Positions 1 through 8,028 of a DNA stretch of 64,000 nt are shown here, in pieces (the stretch's first letter is position 1; each line of letters starts with the position of its first letter). The DNA comes from Shewanella aestuarii (GTDB lineage: Bacteria; Pseudomonadota; Gammaproteobacteria; Enterobacterales; Shewanellaceae): positions 1-64,000 of the forward strand of contig NZ_BMOT01000004.1 in assembly GCF_014647215.1 (NCBI RefSeq), given 5' to 3'. A model generated the notes under the pieces. The model had not been told where the DNA came from and made no database searches. It saw only the letters and a program-made list of their open reading frames with translations. Made by a program: the position numbers and the translations under genes.

Positions 1-275
1 CCTAAGAAGAAGCAATTTCGAATAACTCAATACCTGTGAATGTCCACACAGATTTCTTGTTTAAGTTTTTAAAGAGCGTTGATGTTAATTTTTCAAACAT
101 CGCCGTTAGACGCTAGGTCGTTGGCTTGGGCTGCGTATTCTACGCTTTCCCTTGTCTGCGTCAAGTGTTTTTTCAAACTTTCTTTTCGCTGTTGATTTGA
201 GCTTAAAACCGAAGTCTTTCTGTTTCAAATCAACCTGACTTGCTACTTTGCTTTCGCGCTGTGCCGTGTCAGTGG
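1..275 (-). other. rRNA operon leader (16S gene lies beyond the left edge)
   Basis: Read on the minus strand, this is a precursor leader running toward a 16S rRNA gene outside the window. At about 68-78 the minus strand reads CGCTCTTTAAA, a close match to the enterobacterial rrn boxA antitermination signal. It is followed by a boxC-like GTGTGGACA stretch near 40-50. The tandem promoters at 137-164 and 282-309 feed it. No mature rRNA sequence is inside the window. The match to enterobacterial leaders is from memory of those sequences. Confidence 0.8.
137..164 (-). promoter_or_regulatory. rrn P2 promoter
   Basis: On the minus strand, -35 TTGACG (159-164), a 16-base spacer and -10 TAGAAT (137-142) lie about 145 bases downstream of P1. 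This is the usual tandem P1/P2 layout of gammaproteobacterial rRNA operons. Confidence 0.8.
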
Positions 276-281
276 ATGCGC

Positions 282-309
282 ATTATAGGGAGCTAAGATT
301 TTTGCGCAA
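282..309 (-). promoter_or_regulatory. rrn P1 promoter
   Basis: On the minus strand, a -35 TTGCGC (304-309) is followed after 16 bases by a perfect -10 TATAAT (282-287) and a GC-rich discriminator GCGCATCC. The sequence just downstream (CACTGACACGG) is nearly that of E. coli rrnB P1. An A/T-rich block at about 322-340 sits where an UP element would be. The 16-base spacer and GC-rich discriminator are hallmarks of stringently controlled rrn P1 promoters. Confidence 0.88.
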
Positions 310-470
310 GGGGCAATTTGCACTTTTTATTAAAATAAGGTTTGTTCGATTACGAATTCATCAATTCGCTTTTATTTCGCACTATTTTGGTGTTCTTAGC
401 TTGGATAAAGTGGATTTTTAGTGACTGACCTTTACTGAATCGATTTATATCAACGGCAATTTAAAACAAA

Positions 471-504
471 AAACACCTTAGTTAATGAAATTAACAAGGT
501 GTTT
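471..504 (-). terminator. Intrinsic terminator of pssA
   Basis: Arms AAACACCTT (471-479) and AAGGTGTTT (496-504) continue through GTTAAT/ATTAAC with one bulged base and a 3-base loop. On the minus strand the stem is followed by a T-rich run. It lies about 50 bases past the pssA stop. Confidence 0.8.
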
Positions 505-551
505 AGACGTTGCATATTCTGCTTTATAAGCACACAGGTTTAAGGTGGTGG

Positions 552-1337
552 CTATTTCTTGTCATCAAAGGAAGTTTCATCTGATGGATCATCGCCAACA
601 ATATGACCAACCTTTATTCTATCGACATTTTTTAACGTAATGAAAGGACCTGATAATGCGTATAGATAGAAACCAATACAAAGAATGATAGCGGGTTCTA
701 CCGATATAATGGCAAATACCGCGACAACTAGGATCATGACTAAAAAGTTAACTTTACCTTTCCAATCTACATCTTTAAAAGAGTGATATTTAAAGTTGCT
801 CACCATCAGCAAACCGATCAGTGCAGTTATAAAAGCCACCAAGTAACTTATTTTTGTGGGTTCAATACCATAAGTTGAGCCGCTCCAGATACTGCCAGCT
901 ATTACTGCTGCAGCAGCTGGACTTGCTAATCCTTGGAAAAAACGTTTATCAGCTGATCCTACTTGTGTATTGAATCGGGCCAGTCTTAACGCTGCGGCAG
1001 CGCAATAAATAAATGCGGCCATCCAACCAATCTTGCCTAAATCATTTAATGCCCAATTATATGCAAGAATGGCTGGTGCCATACCAAAAGACACCATATC
1101 AGCCATACTGTCATATTCAGCACCAAAATCACTTTGTGTATTTGTTAGCCGTGCAACTCTGCCGTCTAGGCCATCACATACCATGGCGACAAAGATAGCA
1201 ATTGCTGCAGATTCAAAATGTCCATTCATGGAAGAAATGACCGCATAAAAGCCAGAAAACAGGCCTGCTGTAGTAAATAGGTTAGGTAATAAGTAGATAC
1301 CTTTGTTTTTTGCTGTTTGATTTGCTGAATTTTGCAT
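552..1337 (-). CDS. pssA: CDP-diacylglycerol--serine O-phosphatidyltransferase, membrane (type II) form
   Basis: This inner-membrane enzyme condenses CDP-diacylglycerol with L-serine to give phosphatidylserine, the precursor of phosphatidylethanolamine. The CDP-alcohol phosphotransferase signature D-x2-DG-x2-AR-x8-G-x3-D-x3-D is complete at residues 55-80 (D55, D58, G59, A62, R63, G72, D76, D80). The rest of the 261-residue chain is a series of hydrophobic segments. This is the integral-membrane family found in Bacillus and many marine gammaproteobacteria, not the PLD-like PssA of E. coli. The start is an ATG with only a weak ribosome site. It is monocistronic, with its own terminator at 471-504. 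Confidence 0.9.
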   Translation of the reverse strand: MQNSANQTAKNKGIYLLPNLFTTAGLFSGFYAVISSMNGHFESAAIAIFVAMVCDGLDGRVARLTNTQSDFGAEYDSMADMVSFGMAPAILAYNWALNDLGKIGWMAAFIYCAAAALRLARFNTQVGSADKRFFQGLASPAAAAVIAGSIWSGSTYGIEPTKISYLVAFITALIGLLMVSNFKYHSFKDVDWKGKVNFLVMILVVAVFAIISVEPAIILCIGFYLYALSGPFITLKNVDRIKVGHIVGDDPSDETSFDDKK

Positions 1338-1445
1338 ACACTAATACTTAAATTATAAATATAAGTTGGATTTTACCTTAACATAACATATTTTTGTTTT
1401 ATCAAGGATAGTCGTTTATTTCAGCTTTACACTTTGGATGCTTAT

Positions 1446-1880
1446 ATGAAACCCTTACTTTTATTGCTAGCAAGCCTTTTTATTGCACCATCTGTTTTAG
1501 GCGCAACAATCTATACATGGACAGACAGTAATGGTTTGGTTCATTACAGTCAGCAAGTGCCACCAGGTGTCGATGCCAAGCGTATTAGCAGTGATGATAT
1601 TGAACCCAGTAAAATTGGCACTGCTTCGCCAATTCGTAAAACCGCCGAAAAAGAACCTGAAACAGATTTAGCTAAGTCAGCAAAACTGATTAAAGAAAAA
1701 GATTCTAAGCAGGCTGAATCTATTTGCGAAAGCGCAAAGCACAGTATGAGCTTACTTGATACCTACAATAGGCTTACCAGAAAAGATCCGGTGACGGGTG
1801 AAGATGTGGTAATGACAGAAGAAGCTAAGCAAGCCGCTAGAACCGAAAACGCTGAGCGTGTTAGGCTATTTTGTAATTAG
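1446..1880 (+). CDS. DUF4124 domain secreted protein
   Basis: This is a small exported protein of unknown function. An N-terminal signal peptide (MKPLLLLLASLFIAPSVLGA) is followed at once by the DUF4124 pattern, in which an Ile-Tyr-Trp-Thr-Asp segment leads into a His-Tyr-Ser run (about residues 21-40). The remainder is Lys/Glu-rich and helical, with two cysteines (C-terminal half and extreme C-terminus) that could form a periplasmic disulfide. I chose the ATG at 1446, preceded by GGA at 1436-1438, over an upstream in-frame TTG at 1434 that has no ribosome site and would put charged residues before the signal peptide. It stands alone between two terminators. Confidence 0.75.
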   Translation: MKPLLLLLASLFIAPSVLGATIYTWTDSNGLVHYSQQVPPGVDAKRISSDDIEPSKIGTASPIRKTAEKEPETDLAKSAKLIKEKDSKQAESICESAKHSMSLLDTYNRLTRKDPVTGEDVVMTEEAKQAARTENAERVRLFCN

Positions 1881-1914
1881 TTCAGTTAGTGTAGAACACC
1901 TACCTAATTGGAAT

Positions 1915-1942
1915 AACAAAGGGAGCCTTGGCTCCCTTTGTT
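1915..1942. terminator. Bidirectional terminator between the DUF4124 gene and clpB
   Basis: A perfect 13-base inverted repeat, AACAAAGGGAGCC (1915-1927) and GGCTCCCTTTGTT (1930-1942), separates two convergent genes. T-rich sequence follows on the plus strand. It probably serves both genes. Confidence 0.85.
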
Positions 1943-1963
1943 TATTTAAGTTGTCAATTAAAG

Positions 1964-4537
1964 CTATTGTAAAAACACCAACTGTCCCTCTTCGACATCG
2001 ACTCGTATCGCTTGGCCAGGGATTAACTGTCCACGGAGCAATTTTTGCGCTAATGGATTTTCCACTTCCTGTTGCAATGCTCGTTTTAGCGGTCTTGCGC
2101 CATAGACGGGATCAAATCCTGCTTCTGCAATTAACGACAATGCTTGTTCAGATACCAGTAGATCGAAATCTTTTTCTGCTAGGCGCTTTCTCAGTAATTC
2201 AATTTGAATACTGGCAATATGTTTGATGTTATTCGCATCTAGTGGATGAAAGACCACCGACTCATCGACTCGATTTAAAAACTCAGGACGGAAGTTTTGC
2301 ATTACGACGTCCATGACACTTTGCTTCATCTCATCGTAACTCACCATGCCAAAGCTTTCTTGAATACGATCTGAACCTAAGTTCGATGTCATGATAATGA
2401 CGGTATTCTTGAAGTCCACGGTACGCCCTTGGCCATCGGTTAAGCGTCCGTCATCTAATACCTGCAGTAAAATATTAAAGACATCTGGATGCGCTTTCTC
2501 GACTTCATCTAATAAAATGACTGAATACGGTTTACGGCGTACGGCTTCGGTTAAATATCCGCCCTCTTCATAACCGACATATCCTGGTGGGGCACCGACG
2601 AGTCTTGAAACTGTATGTTTTTCCATAAACTCTGACATATCGATACGCACTAATGCTGACTCTGTATCAAACAAAAACTTAGCTAATGATTTACATAGCT
2701 CGGTTTTACCAACACCCGTTGGCCCGAGAAATAAAAATGATCCAATGGGCCGCTGCGGATCGGCAAGTCCTGCTCGGCTGCGACGAATAGCATTTGATAC
2801 GGCATCGACGGCTTCATTTTGGCCTATGACACGCTCATGGAGTGCTTGTTCCATTTGCAGTAACTTTTCACGTTCGCCTTCAAGCATTTTAGACACAGGG
2901 ATCCCTGTCGCTTTAGATAATACCTCGGCGATTTCAACGTCGGTCACTTTATTGCGTAACAAGGTCATATCTTGCATTTCTGCTTGAGAGGCTAAATCTA
3001 ACTGTTTTTCAAGCTCGGGAATACGGCCATACTGTAGCTCTGACATACGCGTTAAATCGCCCGCTCGACGGGCTACATCCATGTCCATTCTGGCTTGTTC
3101 TAAATCAGCCTTGATATGCTGAGTACCAGCTAAAGCTGCTTTTTCTGTATGCCAAATTTCGTTTAGCTCTGATGCTTTAGATTCAACATCTTTTAGTTCA
3201 ACCTGCAAATGGTCTAAACGTTTACGACTAGCATCATCAGTTTCTTTAGACAGCGCTTGCTCTTCAAGTTTTAATTGGATTGCACGGCGCTCAAGTCGGT
3301 CTAACGATTCTGGTTTAGAATCAATTTGCATACGGATGCTTGATGCAGCTTCATCGATTAAATCGATGGCTTTATCTGGCAACTTACGATCTGAAATATA
3401 TCGGTGCGACATACTGGCGGCTGCAACAATTGCAGGATCGGTAATTTCTACGTGATGATGTAATTCATAACGTTCTTTCAAACCACGTAAAATAGCAATG
3501 GTGTCTTCAACACTCGGCTCATCCACCAGCACTTTTTGAAAGCGACGCTCAAGTGCAGCATCTTTTTCAATATATTGACGATACTCATCTAAAGTGGTGG
3601 CACCAACACAATGCAAATCACCCCGGGCTAAGGCTGGCTTTAGCATGTTACCCGCATCCATAGCGCCTTCGCCTTTACCAGCGCCAACCATAGTATGTAA
3701 CTCATCAATGAACAGAATGACCTGGCCTTCTTCTTGGGATAATTCATTTAGCACAGCTTTTAAGCGCTCTTCGAATTCACCACGATATTTTGCCCCCGCA
3801 ATTAATGACCCCATATCTAAAGAAAGTACCCGCTTGTTTTTGATACCCTCAGGGACTTCACCATTGACAATGCGTTGAGCTAACCCCTCAACAATTGCGG
3901 TTTTACCGACTCCCGGTTCACCAATTAACACCGGATTATTTTTACTGCGTCGTTGTAAAACCTGAATGGTGCGACGAATTTCATCATCGCGGCCAATAAC
4001 GGGATCTAATTTGCCCTGCTCAGCACGCTCAGTTAAATCGACGGTAAACTTCTTCAATGCCTGGCGTTGATCTTCAGCATTTGGGTCATCCACTTTTTGA
4101 CCGCCACGAATTTGCTCTATAGTTTGCTCCATTAACTCTTTTGTGGCGCCAGCATCTTTTAATGCTTTAGCTAATGGGTCGTTACCTTCAAGGGCGGCAA
4201 GGATAAATAATTCTGATGAAATATATTTATCTTTACGTTTTTGAGCCAACTTGTCGCACAAGTTTAACAAGCGAATAAGGCCTTGCGATAATTGAACATC
4301 ACCGCCAGTACCATCGACTTGTGAAAAACGTTCAAGCTCTTGACTTAACGACGAGCGCAAGGCACTGACACGAATGCCTGCTTGGGTTAATAAGGGGTGG
4401 ATTGAACCGGAATCTTGATTAAGCAGTGCCATCATTAAATGGATGGGTTCAATAAATTGATGATCCCGTCCTAATGCTAATGACTGCGCATCAGAAATGG
4501 CAATTTGAAACTTATTAGTCATACGATCGAGTCTCAT
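1964..4537 (-). CDS. clpB: ATP-dependent disaggregase ClpB
   Basis: A cytoplasmic AAA+ disaggregase that works with DnaK to extract proteins from aggregates. Its 857 residues equal the E. coli length. In order: Clp N-domain (1-145), first AAA+ module with Walker A GEPGVGKT (about 206-213) and Walker B FIDE, the long coiled-coil middle domain (about 400-525), and second AAA+ module with Walker A GPTGVGKT (about 605-612) and [11 protein letters not shown]. The start has a strong AGGAGGT site. Codon 149 is GTG (4091-4093) preceded by GGCGGTC, matching the internal start that gives the short ClpB isoform in E. coli. A sigma-32 promoter lies at 4598-4626. Confidence 0.98.
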   Translation of the reverse strand: MRLDRMTNKFQIAISDAQSLALGRDHQFIEPIHLMMALLNQDSGSIHPLLTQAGIRVSALRSSLSQELERFSQVDGTGGDVQLSQGLIRLLNLCDKLAQKRKDKYISSELFILAALEGNDPLAKALKDAGATKELMEQTIEQIRGGQKVDDPNAEDQRQALKKFTVDLTERAEQGKLDPVIGRDDEIRRTIQVLQRRSKNNPVLIGEPGVGKTAIVEGLAQRIVNGEVPEGIKNKRVLSLDMGSLIAGAKYRGEFEERLKAVLNELSQEEGQVILFIDELHTMVGAGKGEGAMDAGNMLKPALARGDLHCVGATTLDEYRQYIEKDAALERRFQKVLVDEPSVEDTIAILRGLKERYELHHHVEITDPAIVAAASMSHRYISDRKLPDKAIDLIDEAASSIRMQIDSKPESLDRLERRAIQLKLEEQALSKETDDASRKRLDHLQVELKDVESKASELNEIWHTEKAALAGTQHIKADLEQARMDMDVARRAGDLTRMSELQYGRIPELEKQLDLASQAEMQDMTLLRNKVTDVEIAEVLSKATGIPVSKMLEGEREKLLQMEQALHERVIGQNEAVDAVSNAIRRSRAGLADPQRPIGSFLFLGPTGVGKTELCKSLAKFLFDTESALVRIDMSEFMEKHTVSRLVGAPPGYVGYEEGGYLTEAVRRKPYSVILLDEVEKAHPDVFNILLQVLDDGRLTDGQGRTVDFKNTVIIMTSNLGSDRIQESFGMVSYDEMKQSVMDVVMQNFRPEFLNRVDESVVFHPLDANNIKHIASIQIELLRKRLAEKDFDLLVSEQALSLIAEAGFDPVYGARPLKRALQQEVENPLAQKLLRGQLIPGQAIRVDVEEGQLVFLQ

Positions 4538-4560
4538 ACAACCTCCTACATCTGATACAT

Positions 4561-4578
4561 AAAATGGATATCCATTTT
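4561..4578. repeat. Perfect 18-bp palindrome in the clpB 5' leader
   Basis: AAAATGGATATCCATTTT reads identically on both strands. It lies between the sigma-32 promoter and the clpB ribosome site, so it would be transcribed. It could be a protein-binding operator or, less likely given the absence of a loop, an RNA structure. No known regulator is assigned. Confidence 0.55.
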
Positions 4579-4597
4579 GGATATTCTGTTACCTAAA

Positions 4598-4626
4598 AGA
4601 TGGGGGCGTCAGCAGACATTTTCAAG
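4598..4626 (-). promoter_or_regulatory. Sigma-32 (RpoH) heat-shock promoter of clpB
   Basis: On the minus strand, CTTGAAA (4620-4626), a 14-base spacer and CCCCATCT (4598-4605) match the RpoH consensus CTTGAAA/CCCCATnT at every defined position. It lies about 60 bases upstream of the clpB start codon. Confidence 0.9.
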
Positions 4627-4640
4627 CGTATGAACAATTA

Positions 4641-4675
4641 ACTTGTATAAAAAAGTGCAACTTTTTTGTACAACT
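4641..4675 (-). terminator. Terminator of the rluD-pgeF transcript
   Basis: A long inverted repeat has a core of AAAAAAGT and ACTTTTTT around a 3-base loop, extended by ACTTGTA/TACAACT with one mismatch. On the minus strand it follows the pgeF stop and is T-rich. It also insulates the clpB heat-shock promoter that begins 15 bases further on. Confidence 0.55.
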
Positions 4676-4683
4676 AAAAAGGA

Positions 4684-5433
4684 TTAAGATTTCAGCCAAA
4701 TTAATGAGGCCATTCTGCCGGTTTGTTTTTCTCGGCGATATGAAAAGTAATTATGGTTAGACATGGTGCATTCATCGACACTCAATATACAACTGACACC
4801 AAGTTTGGCTAAACGCAGTTTTGCTAAACCGACAATGTCTGCTAAATATTTATCATCAGCCCCAGCCTTGGCGATAAAGCAACTGGCTGCCGTCATTTGT
4901 TGCGCCACAAACGCGCTTTTAACTTCCGCCCCAACTTCAAACATATTTGGACCAATAGAAGGACCAAGGCAAGCAATTAACTCAGAAGCTGGCACAGAAA
5001 AGCGCTTAACCGCTTGCTCGATAATCCCTGAGCATAAGCCACGCCATCCTGCATGAACCGCAGCAATTTGTTGGCCTTGTTTATCACAAAACAAAATAGG
5101 CAAGCAGTCTGCTGTCATGACCGCGCACACTTGCCCGAATTGATTAGTGTAACTACCATCAGCAATGGGTACTTGTTGATCATTTTTAGGTATTGAGGCG
5201 ATGTCTGAAAACGACAGTACTTCAACACCATGAACCTGCTCGAGCCATAATGGTTCGCTAGGTAGATTTAATGCGTATACCAGTTGCTCACGATTCGCCT
5301 TTACTCGTTTAGGATCATCTCCAACATGCAGCCCAAGGTTTAAACTGTCGTAAGGTGGCAAACTATAACCACCATGACGGTCAGTAAACGCAATGGCTAC
5401 ATTTTTCGGTAAAGGCCAATCGGGTTTTAGCAC
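4684..5433 (-). CDS. pgeF: Peptidoglycan editing factor PgeF (YfiH, multicopper polyphenol oxidase-like)
   Basis: A YfiH/DUF152 family protein. The E. coli member removes L-Ser wrongly incorporated in place of L-Ala in peptidoglycan precursors; older annotations call the family laccase-like. The metal-site residues of the family are present: H68 in QVHG, C110 in ADCLPILF and H127 in VHAGWRG. Length 249 matches the family. It begins with GTG immediately after the rluD TAA, so the two genes are translationally abutted in the rluD-yfiH arrangement also seen upstream of clpB in enterics. Confidence 0.9.
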   Translation of the reverse strand: MLKPDWPLPKNVAIAFTDRHGGYSLPPYDSLNLGLHVGDDPKRVKANREQLVYALNLPSEPLWLEQVHGVEVLSFSDIASIPKNDQQVPIADGSYTNQFGQVCAVMTADCLPILFCDKQGQQIAAVHAGWRGLCSGIIEQAVKRFSVPASELIACLGPSIGPNMFEVGAEVKSAFVAQQMTAASCFIAKAGADDKYLADIVGLAKLRLAKLGVSCILSVDECTMSNHNYFSYRREKQTGRMASLIWLKS

Positions 5434-6408
5434 TTATAAATACTCAACCGGATTTAGCTCGGTATCAATACGTAGGGCCTTAGTCAATAAAGCCATGTCT
5501 TCAGGAATAGGCGCTTGCCAACTCATGATTTCACAGGTAATAGGATGAGCTAACTCTAAACGTACTGCATGTAATGCTTGGCGTTTGAAGTTTTTCAATA
5601 GTTCAAAAAACTCAGGGCTTGCCGCTTTAGGTGGGCGAGGACGACCGCCATAAACGGGATCACCAAGCAGAACATGACCAATGTGCGCCATGTGCACACG
5701 AATTTGGTGAGTACGGCCGGTTTCAAGACGTAAACGCAGACGCGTATGTGCACGGAATTTTTCAGCAACACGGTAATGTGTCACTGAAGGACGCCCACCG
5801 TTAATCACTGCCATTTGCACGCGTTTAGTAGGATGACGATCGATAGGTTCATCAACAGAACCACCAGCTGTCATGGTACCTTGCACGATGGCTTCATACT
5901 CACGAACGATATCGCGAGCTTGAAGTGCTGCAACTAAGTGGGTTTGTGCTTCAACCGTTTTAGCCACAACCATTAAACCGGTTGTGTCTTTATCTAATCG
6001 GTGAATGATCCCCGCTCGTGGTACATGCTCAATATCAGGGCAATGATGCAACAAAGCATTCATTAATGTGCCATCAGCATTACCAGCTCCTGGATGAACG
6101 ACCAAACCAGCAGGCTTATTAATTACAATAATGTAGTCGTCTTCGTAAATGATATTTAAATCGATATCTTGAGCTAATGCGCGGACTTCTTCTTCAAGCG
6201 TTGCATTAATTTCAATTAACTGAGATTCAAAAACCTTTTCCCGAGGCTTGTCGACTATGATACCGTCTACGGTAACTGCACCGGATAAAATCCATTCTTT
6301 GATGCGTGTGCGCGAGTAATCAGGAAAAAGAGCGGCCAATGCTTGGTCAATTCTTTGCCCTGTTTGGGTTGCTGTTATCTCGCTTTTTAGATTAATCTCT
6401 TGTGTCAT
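5434..6408 (-). CDS. rluD: 23S rRNA pseudouridine synthase RluD
   Basis: Converts uridines 1911, 1915 and 1917 of 23S rRNA helix 69 to pseudouridine (family knowledge). An N-terminal S4 RNA-binding domain (about 18-80) precedes the RsuA/RluA catalytic domain, with catalytic Asp139 in HRLDKDTTGL, the same residue number as in E. coli RluD. Length 324 is typical. It is divergent from bamD, with about 124 bases between the two starts, and co-transcribed with pgeF. The neighbourhood bamD/rluD/pgeF/clpB is conserved across gammaproteobacteria. Confidence 0.96.
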   Translation of the reverse strand: MTQEINLKSEITATQTGQRIDQALAALFPDYSRTRIKEWILSGAVTVDGIIVDKPREKVFESQLIEINATLEEEVRALAQDIDLNIIYEDDYIIVINKPAGLVVHPGAGNADGTLMNALLHHCPDIEHVPRAGIIHRLDKDTTGLMVVAKTVEAQTHLVAALQARDIVREYEAIVQGTMTAGGSVDEPIDRHPTKRVQMAVINGGRPSVTHYRVAEKFRAHTRLRLRLETGRTHQIRVHMAHIGHVLLGDPVYGGRPRPPKAASPEFFELLKNFKRQALHAVRLELAHPITCEIMSWQAPIPEDMALLTKALRIDTELNPVEYL

Positions 6409-6532
6409 AGGAACCGTACCCCTTTTTTGGGGTCCAAAGTGAATGTAGTATCTGTTACAATCGGATGTTTTCTATTTTACCGTGAAATGGAAAAATTCTT
6501 AACCACAACTTATAAAAGAATTGAATTCAAGT

Positions 6533-7294
6533 ATGTATAAATTAGCCAAAGGCGCCGCCCTAGTATTACTTTCAGTAGCCATAACGGCTTGTAGCAGCAG
6601 TCCCGAAGATGACGAGTTTGCAAGTAAAGCTTCTCCAGAAGTGCTTTATTCACAAGCTAGAACATCAATGGAGTTAGGAAACTACTCTAAAGCGGTTCGT
6701 ACATTAGAAGCGCTAGATTCGCGTTATCCTTTTGGCCCACATAAAACTCAAACTCAATTAGATCTGATTTTTGCTTATTACAAAATGGATGATGTTGCTT
6801 CTGGTTTAGCCAATATCGACCGTTTTTTACGTTTAAACCCAACTCATCCCAATATTGATTACGTGTATTATATGCGTGGTTTAACAAATATGCAGGCAGA
6901 TAGTTATTTATTTCACGATATGATGAATATTGATCGTACAGATCGTGATCCTAAAAACGCTGAAGAAGCATTTAAAGACTTTGATCGCATGATCAAAAGC
7001 TATCCAAACAGCAAATATGCAGCAGATGCCCAACAACGTATGCAGTATCTAAAAAACCGCTTAGCGCGTTATTCAATTAACGTAGCAAGATACTACATTA
7101 AAATGAACGCCTGGAGCGCCGCCGCAGTACGTGCACAAACGGTATTAGAAAAGTTCCCTGGTACTCCAGAAGCCGAATCAGCCCTTGAAATTATGGCTAT
7201 CGCTTATGAAGAATTAGGCCAAGAACAGTTAAGAGCAAATACCTTAAGTGTAATGAAAGCTAACTTTCCAAATAATGAATTAGTCAGTAACTAA
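6533..7294 (+). CDS. bamD: Outer membrane assembly lipoprotein BamD
   Basis: An essential lipoprotein of the BAM complex that inserts beta-barrel proteins into the outer membrane. The lipoprotein signal ends in ITAC, with C20 as the lipidated residue. It is followed by TPR-like helical repeats, including the conserved segments RYPFGPHKTQTQLDLIFAYY and LNPTHPNIDYVYYMRGL. Length 253 is close to the E. coli protein (245). I used the ATG at 6533; a TTG at 6521 would add four residues before the signal peptide. A strong terminator follows. Confidence 0.96.
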   Translation: MYKLAKGAALVLLSVAITACSSSPEDDEFASKASPEVLYSQARTSMELGNYSKAVRTLEALDSRYPFGPHKTQTQLDLIFAYYKMDDVASGLANIDRFLRLNPTHPNIDYVYYMRGLTNMQADSYLFHDMMNIDRTDRDPKNAEEAFKDFDRMIKSYPNSKYAADAQQRMQYLKNRLARYSINVARYYIKMNAWSAAAVRAQTVLEKFPGTPEAESALEIMAIAYEELGQEQLRANTLSVMKANFPNNELVSN

Positions 7295-7316
7295 CGATTT
7301 ACTGATTACTGATATT

Positions 7317-7343
7317 AAAAAGGTCTCTTTCTGAGGCCTTTTT
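7317..7343 (+). terminator. bamD terminator
   Basis: AAAAAGGTCTC (7317-7327) pairs with GAGGCCTTTTT (7333-7343) through one G-U pair and a 5-base loop, ending in a T run. Confidence 0.85.
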
Positions 7344-7344
7344 T

Positions 7345-7772
7345 GCATCTGACAAACGGGCACGGTGAACTATATGAGTCGCATTTTCAACAATAGATGA
7401 AGTATTAATTACAGCAATAAGTGCCGCACGGCTACAGAATAATTTAAGTCATAGTAACTTAAGCCTATATAAAGCCTCCTTTATTATTGATTCAAAACTA
7501 TATGATAACGGCATGACGATAACAAAAGTGTTTCACCAACTTGTACCCAAGATTCACTGATATCTTCAAGGGGAATAAAATTAAAGCGATAGGCAATGAA
7601 AAGAGTATTTACTGCGCCAAACATATTTTCGCTATTTAACTACGATAATTGTTTGTTACTGCGATAACCCAAGCATGACACTATTTAGCTGGCACAAATG
7701 TCGATTTGTTAGCCGAAACGGCTTTAAATCCAGCACATGCAATAAAATATGAATTGATTTGCAAAAAAACGG
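7345..7772. other. Intergenic region without a recognisable gene
   Basis: About 430 AT-rich bases between the bamD terminator and the tRNA-Phe promoter. The longest reasonable minus-strand frame (7484-7624, 46 codons) has no clear ribosome site or recognisable motif. I see nothing that supports a gene here. Confidence 0.5.
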
Positions 7773-7800
7773 TTGACTCAAACACGAGAAAACCTTAAAT
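7773..7800 (+). promoter_or_regulatory. tRNA-Phe promoter
   Basis: TTGACT (7773-7778), a 16-base spacer and TTAAAT (7795-7800) are followed by a GC-rich discriminator (GCACCCC), typical of stable RNA promoters. The mature tRNA begins 11 bases later. Confidence 0.75.
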
Positions 7801-7811
7801 TGCACCCCGTC

Positions 7812-7887
7812 GCCCGAATAGCTCAGTCGGTAGAGCAGAGGATTGAAAATCCTCGTGTCCCTGGTTCGATTCCGGGTTCGGGCACCA
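7812..7887 (+). tRNA. tRNA-Phe (GAA)
   Basis: A 76-base cloverleaf with an encoded CCA end. The acceptor stem GCCCGAA pairs with TTCGGGC. The D-loop is AGCTCAGTCGGTAGAGC. The anticodon GAA is at 7845-7847 in the loop TTGAAAA, and the T-arm is GGTTCGATTCC. It is followed by its own terminator. Confidence 0.98.
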
Positions 7888-7930
7888 TATTTACATTGGT
7901 GGCTTGAAGCGACTAATAAAGTGATTAACA

Positions 7931-7957
7931 AAAAAGCCTCGCACTGCGAGGCTTTTT
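7931..7957. terminator. Terminator between tRNA-Phe and recJ
   Basis: AAAAAGCCTCGC (7931-7942) and GCGAGGCTTTTT (7946-7957) form a perfect 12-bp stem with A/T runs on both sides. It can therefore act on both the tRNA and the convergent recJ. Confidence 0.9.
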
Positions 7958-8028
7958 TGTATGTAAAAATTAGCCCTTACCCGATTTACGTGCTTTACGA
8001 TTGCTTGCAAAGCACAACGCCTTAAGTG

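Noticed and set aside
1858..2226. A 122-codon plus-strand frame over the clpB 3' end
   Set aside because: Crosses a strong terminator and lies antisense to clpB.
7484..7624. A 46-codon minus-strand frame in the bamD/tRNA-Phe gap
   Set aside because: No ribosome site, no recognisable motif, and no supporting neighbour.
7656..7931. A 91-codon minus-strand frame running through tRNA-Phe
   Set aside because: It is the antisense translation of the tRNA, a well-known artefact; no ribosome site.
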